Assembly: GCF_020532705.1 (NCBI RefSeq)
Contig: NZ_JAJAVD010000004.1
Coordinates: 248,001 to 312,000, forward strand
Reading direction: 5' to 3'
Length of the DNA: 64,000 nucleotides
Source: Methylobacillus caricis
GTDB lineage: Bacteria > Pseudomonadota > Gammaproteobacteria > Burkholderiales > Methylophilaceae
Position numbers and translations under genes: made by a program. This document shows, piece by piece, positions 63,101 to 64,000 of this stretch (positions within the stretch are counted from its first letter, which is position 1; each line of letters begins with the position of its first letter). A model generated the notes under the pieces. It had not been told where the DNA came from. It ran no database searches and saw nothing but the letters and a program-made list of their open reading frames with translations.

Positions 63101-64000
63101 CAATCAGCTCCTCCTTGCCGTCCTGTAGGTCGCTGGTGATGCGTGGCGTCGTGCTGGAAAGGATTTCCAGCGGCTTCATCACGGTTTCATCATAACGTCC
63201 CTGCTCGTCATACACGCGCAGCAGGAACAGCACCTGCTCCACATCCTCCACCTTGGCTTGCCATTTTGTCACGCCGTTCCAGTCCACCGGCAATACCGCG
63301 AGCGGGGTTTCCTGTGGCTGTTGGCCTGGAGTGAACAGGCGGATTTCCGCCTTTTTGATCCATGGCAGGTAATTGGCCCAGGTACGGAATTCCGCCTCTT
63401 CGCCGCGTACCACGCCAAGGGTAGTGTTCCAGACATTCATCTGCGGCAAGGTGGAAAGGTTGTCGTAACGCACCTGGATATCGGCTTTTTCCAGTGCCAC
63501 ATCGGTGCAACGCTGACGGTCAGCTTCCAATGGCCCGTCATCCAGGCTCACAGGCTCGCCATCAATACTGATACGGAATGGCGCACCGGCCCTTGCCACG
63601 CTGGTGGCCTCACAGGCGCTGCGCACCGGCGGCGCAACTGCCACCGGCTCTGCCGGAATGATTTCTTTCTCGTCAAACCATACCCGGATAATCACGCGGC
63701 GGTTCTGCGCCATACCTGCCGGATTGTCGTTGCTGGCCACCGGCTGGCTCTCGCCATAGCCGCTGATGCTGAACTGGCTGTCATCCAGACCCAACTGCTG
63801 CTTGAGGAATGCCGCCACGGACAATGAACGAGCCTCGGACAAGCCCTGGTTATCGCGGAAAATCTTTTTCGCATTGGGCGACAGGCGTTGGTTATCGGTA
63901 TGCCCGGCAATATCAATGCGTATTCCCTGTTTGCCTTGCAGTTGCGCCGCCAGTTGTTCCAACTCGGCAATCGAGCTGGCCGTGAGGTCAGCCTTGCCGG
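60144..64000 (-). CDS. Giant outer-membrane barrel protein with OmpA-like domain (5' end beyond window)
   Basis: At least 1285 codons are visible, open to the window edge, and the N-terminus is missing. The first visible part is an OmpA-like peptidoglycan-binding domain (GHTDNQRLSPNAKKIFRDNQGLSEARSLSVAAFLKQQL, then NPAGMAQNRRVIIRVWF). A set of beta-rich domains follows for about 500 residues, with a carboxypeptidase-regulatory-like segment (GGTVTVNGRFIQPGQKIETLGLTVPVDANGRFAIKQ). Then comes a very large beta barrel (RGAFYVKGKVKGEWLLTAAADTRE through the terminal strand RSRGFFINVIGTM). It carries many short motifs of alternating polar and aromatic residues. The function is unknown; it probably bridges peptidoglycan and the outer membrane. 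Confidence 0.8.
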   Translation of the reverse strand, partial: GKADLTASSIAELEQLAAQLQGKQGIRIDIAGHTDNQRLSPNAKKIFRDNQGLSEARSLSVAAFLKQQLGLDDSQFSISGYGESQPVASNDNPAGMAQNRRVIIRVWFDEKEIIPAEPVAVAPPVRSACEATSVARAGAPFRISIDGEPVSLDDGPLEADRQRCTDVALEKADIQVRYDNLSTLPQMNVWNTTLGVVRGEEAEFRTWANYLPWIKKAEIRLFTPGQQPQETPLAVLPVDWNGVTKWQAKVEDVEQVLFLLRVYDEQGRYDETVMKPLEILSSTTPRITSDLQDGKEELIGYGENSLSLRNIPVKGGTVTVNGRFIQPGQKIETLGLTVPVDANGRFAIKQIMPPGPNSVEVKLVEPDGEFTSFRRNLNIADDDWFYIAIGDITAGKNNVRGPAQLVTGDTQHYDGSSHVDGRGAFYVKGKVKGEWLLTAAADTREQPLEHLFSNFSSKDPRYLLRNINPDLYYPVYGDDSTTVDDAPTQGKFYIKLARGDSHVMWGNFKTSWSGTELLQYSRGLYGANAKYRSDNTTSYGEKTTQVDAFAADPGTLGARDEFRGTGGSLYYLRNQALTMGSERIWVEVRDRDSGLVIERKLLAPAQDYEINYLQGRLILRDALTSTGAASSLISTASINGNEIYLVANYEYVPGLTRVDNFSTGGRVSHWVNDYLQIGITGFKQGQGMLEQKLNGLDATVRYTPGTFIKLEAAHSQGAGAGAQTSLDGGFAFNTLSTTGDPAKAFRIEGSVDLADVTDKAKGKVTAYVQNRERGFSAPGQISVTGEAVDQHGFKANVQVADNTFVDAKGDVRRADTIDTQAVEVGVRQRINPEWQAGVAVRQDDRNVHVTNASSLLSRNGNRTDVQVRMDYTPVDHEAEVSQGEPLPKKDWSAYGYLQGTVARDGEREDNNRAGMGMSWRVNDRIKLLAEGSQGNLGPGVKLGADYRLSDRSNAYTNYLVENERPDNAWRGRQGSWVTGTSYRVTDEMRVFGETRTVDGSGVQSLINAFGLDYAANDFWNYGVKGEVGKVSHPLSGDLKRKAISLAIGYKRDNTKYSGNIEYRDESSNTSGDRDTWLIRNTFGHQATPEWRLLGKLNWSVSNNSRGAFYDGDYHEIVAGAAYRPIDNDRWNTLFKYTNFYNLPSPGQISPSGSTADYAQRSQVLAVDTIYDVKPWLSLGAKYAFRIGELKDSKVDGQWFSSRADLMILRADWHFVKEWDAVLELRNLRATEAKDSRAGALVAVYRHMAEGVKAGVGYNFTNYSDDLTNLSYRSRGFFINVIGTM

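Noticed and set aside
1-64000. CRISPR arrays, rRNA, tRNA genes and insertion sequences
   Set aside because: Read through for regularly spaced repeats, cloverleaf ends and transposase motifs; none were convincing. A covariance-model scan would settle tRNAs.

Overview
This window most likely comes from the chromosome of a methylotrophic betaproteobacterium of the Methylophilaceae (Methylobacillus or a close relative). The pointers are a formaldehyde-activating-enzyme (Fae) family gene at 38.7 kb, the housekeeping gene order and the style of the proteins. The genus is an inference; the gene content is read directly. Almost all housekeeping genes lie on the minus strand. I saw no rRNA, tRNA, CRISPR array or insertion sequence.

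Region by region. (1) 0-8.2 kb is a defence island: a type III restriction subunit (cut by the window edge), its Mod methylase, a large SNF2-type helicase, and a divergent small HTH regulator facing a set of inverted repeats. (2) 8.3-19.5 kb is core: xerD, ogt, the ribosomal/tRNA cluster rpsP-rimM-trmD-rplS, then ruvB-ybgC-tolQ-tolR-tolA-tolB-pal-cpoB-queE-queC. (3) 19.6-29.7 kb is an accessory uptake and catabolic module: a YghZ-type aldo-keto reductase and a LacI-type regulator on one strand, and a CUT1-type ABC importer, a TonB-dependent receptor and a flavin-dependent monooxygenase of the NtaA/SnaA/DszA family on the other. A perfect 16-bp palindrome of GntR-operator type lies between them. 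(4) 29.7-30.5 kb has no gene and holds a roughly 600-bp inverted-repeat element. (5) 30.5-32.3 kb is yebC-ruvC-ruvA, which in many proteobacteria is contiguous with ruvB; module (3) and the repeat (4) therefore sit inside a split yebC-ruvCAB-ybgC-tol-pal cluster.

(6) 32.5-35.0 kb is a MarR-controlled operon with two related NTF2-like proteins and an EamA transporter. (7) 35.2-38.5 kb carries a CBS-domain protein, a KefB-type antiporter with its quinone-oxidoreductase partner, and a YjbQ-family protein. (8) 38.7-39.2 kb is the Fae homologue, which appears to lack the active-site histidine. (9) 39.4-42.8 kb is an Mla/MCE-type lipid transport operon, followed by an AraC regulator. (10) 43.7-49.5 kb is a tripartite RND efflux operon. 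(11) 49.7-52.3 kb holds an MliC-like lipoprotein and an MHYT-GGDEF-EAL protein. (12) 52.5-59.4 kb is a core run: fmdB-like, DUF502, aspS, apt, nudB, nadA, an EEP-family hydrolase and clsB. (13) 59.7-64 kb has a small STAS-like protein and a giant outer-membrane protein with an OmpA domain, cut by the right edge.

How they work together: envelope maintenance (Tol-Pal, Mla, ClsB, OmpA barrel), DNA repair and recombination (RuvABC, XerD, Ogt) and translation/tRNA modification (rpsP operon, QueE/QueC, AspS) form the conserved frame. The defence island, the uptake/monooxygenase module and the RND/MarR operons are the accessory layer.
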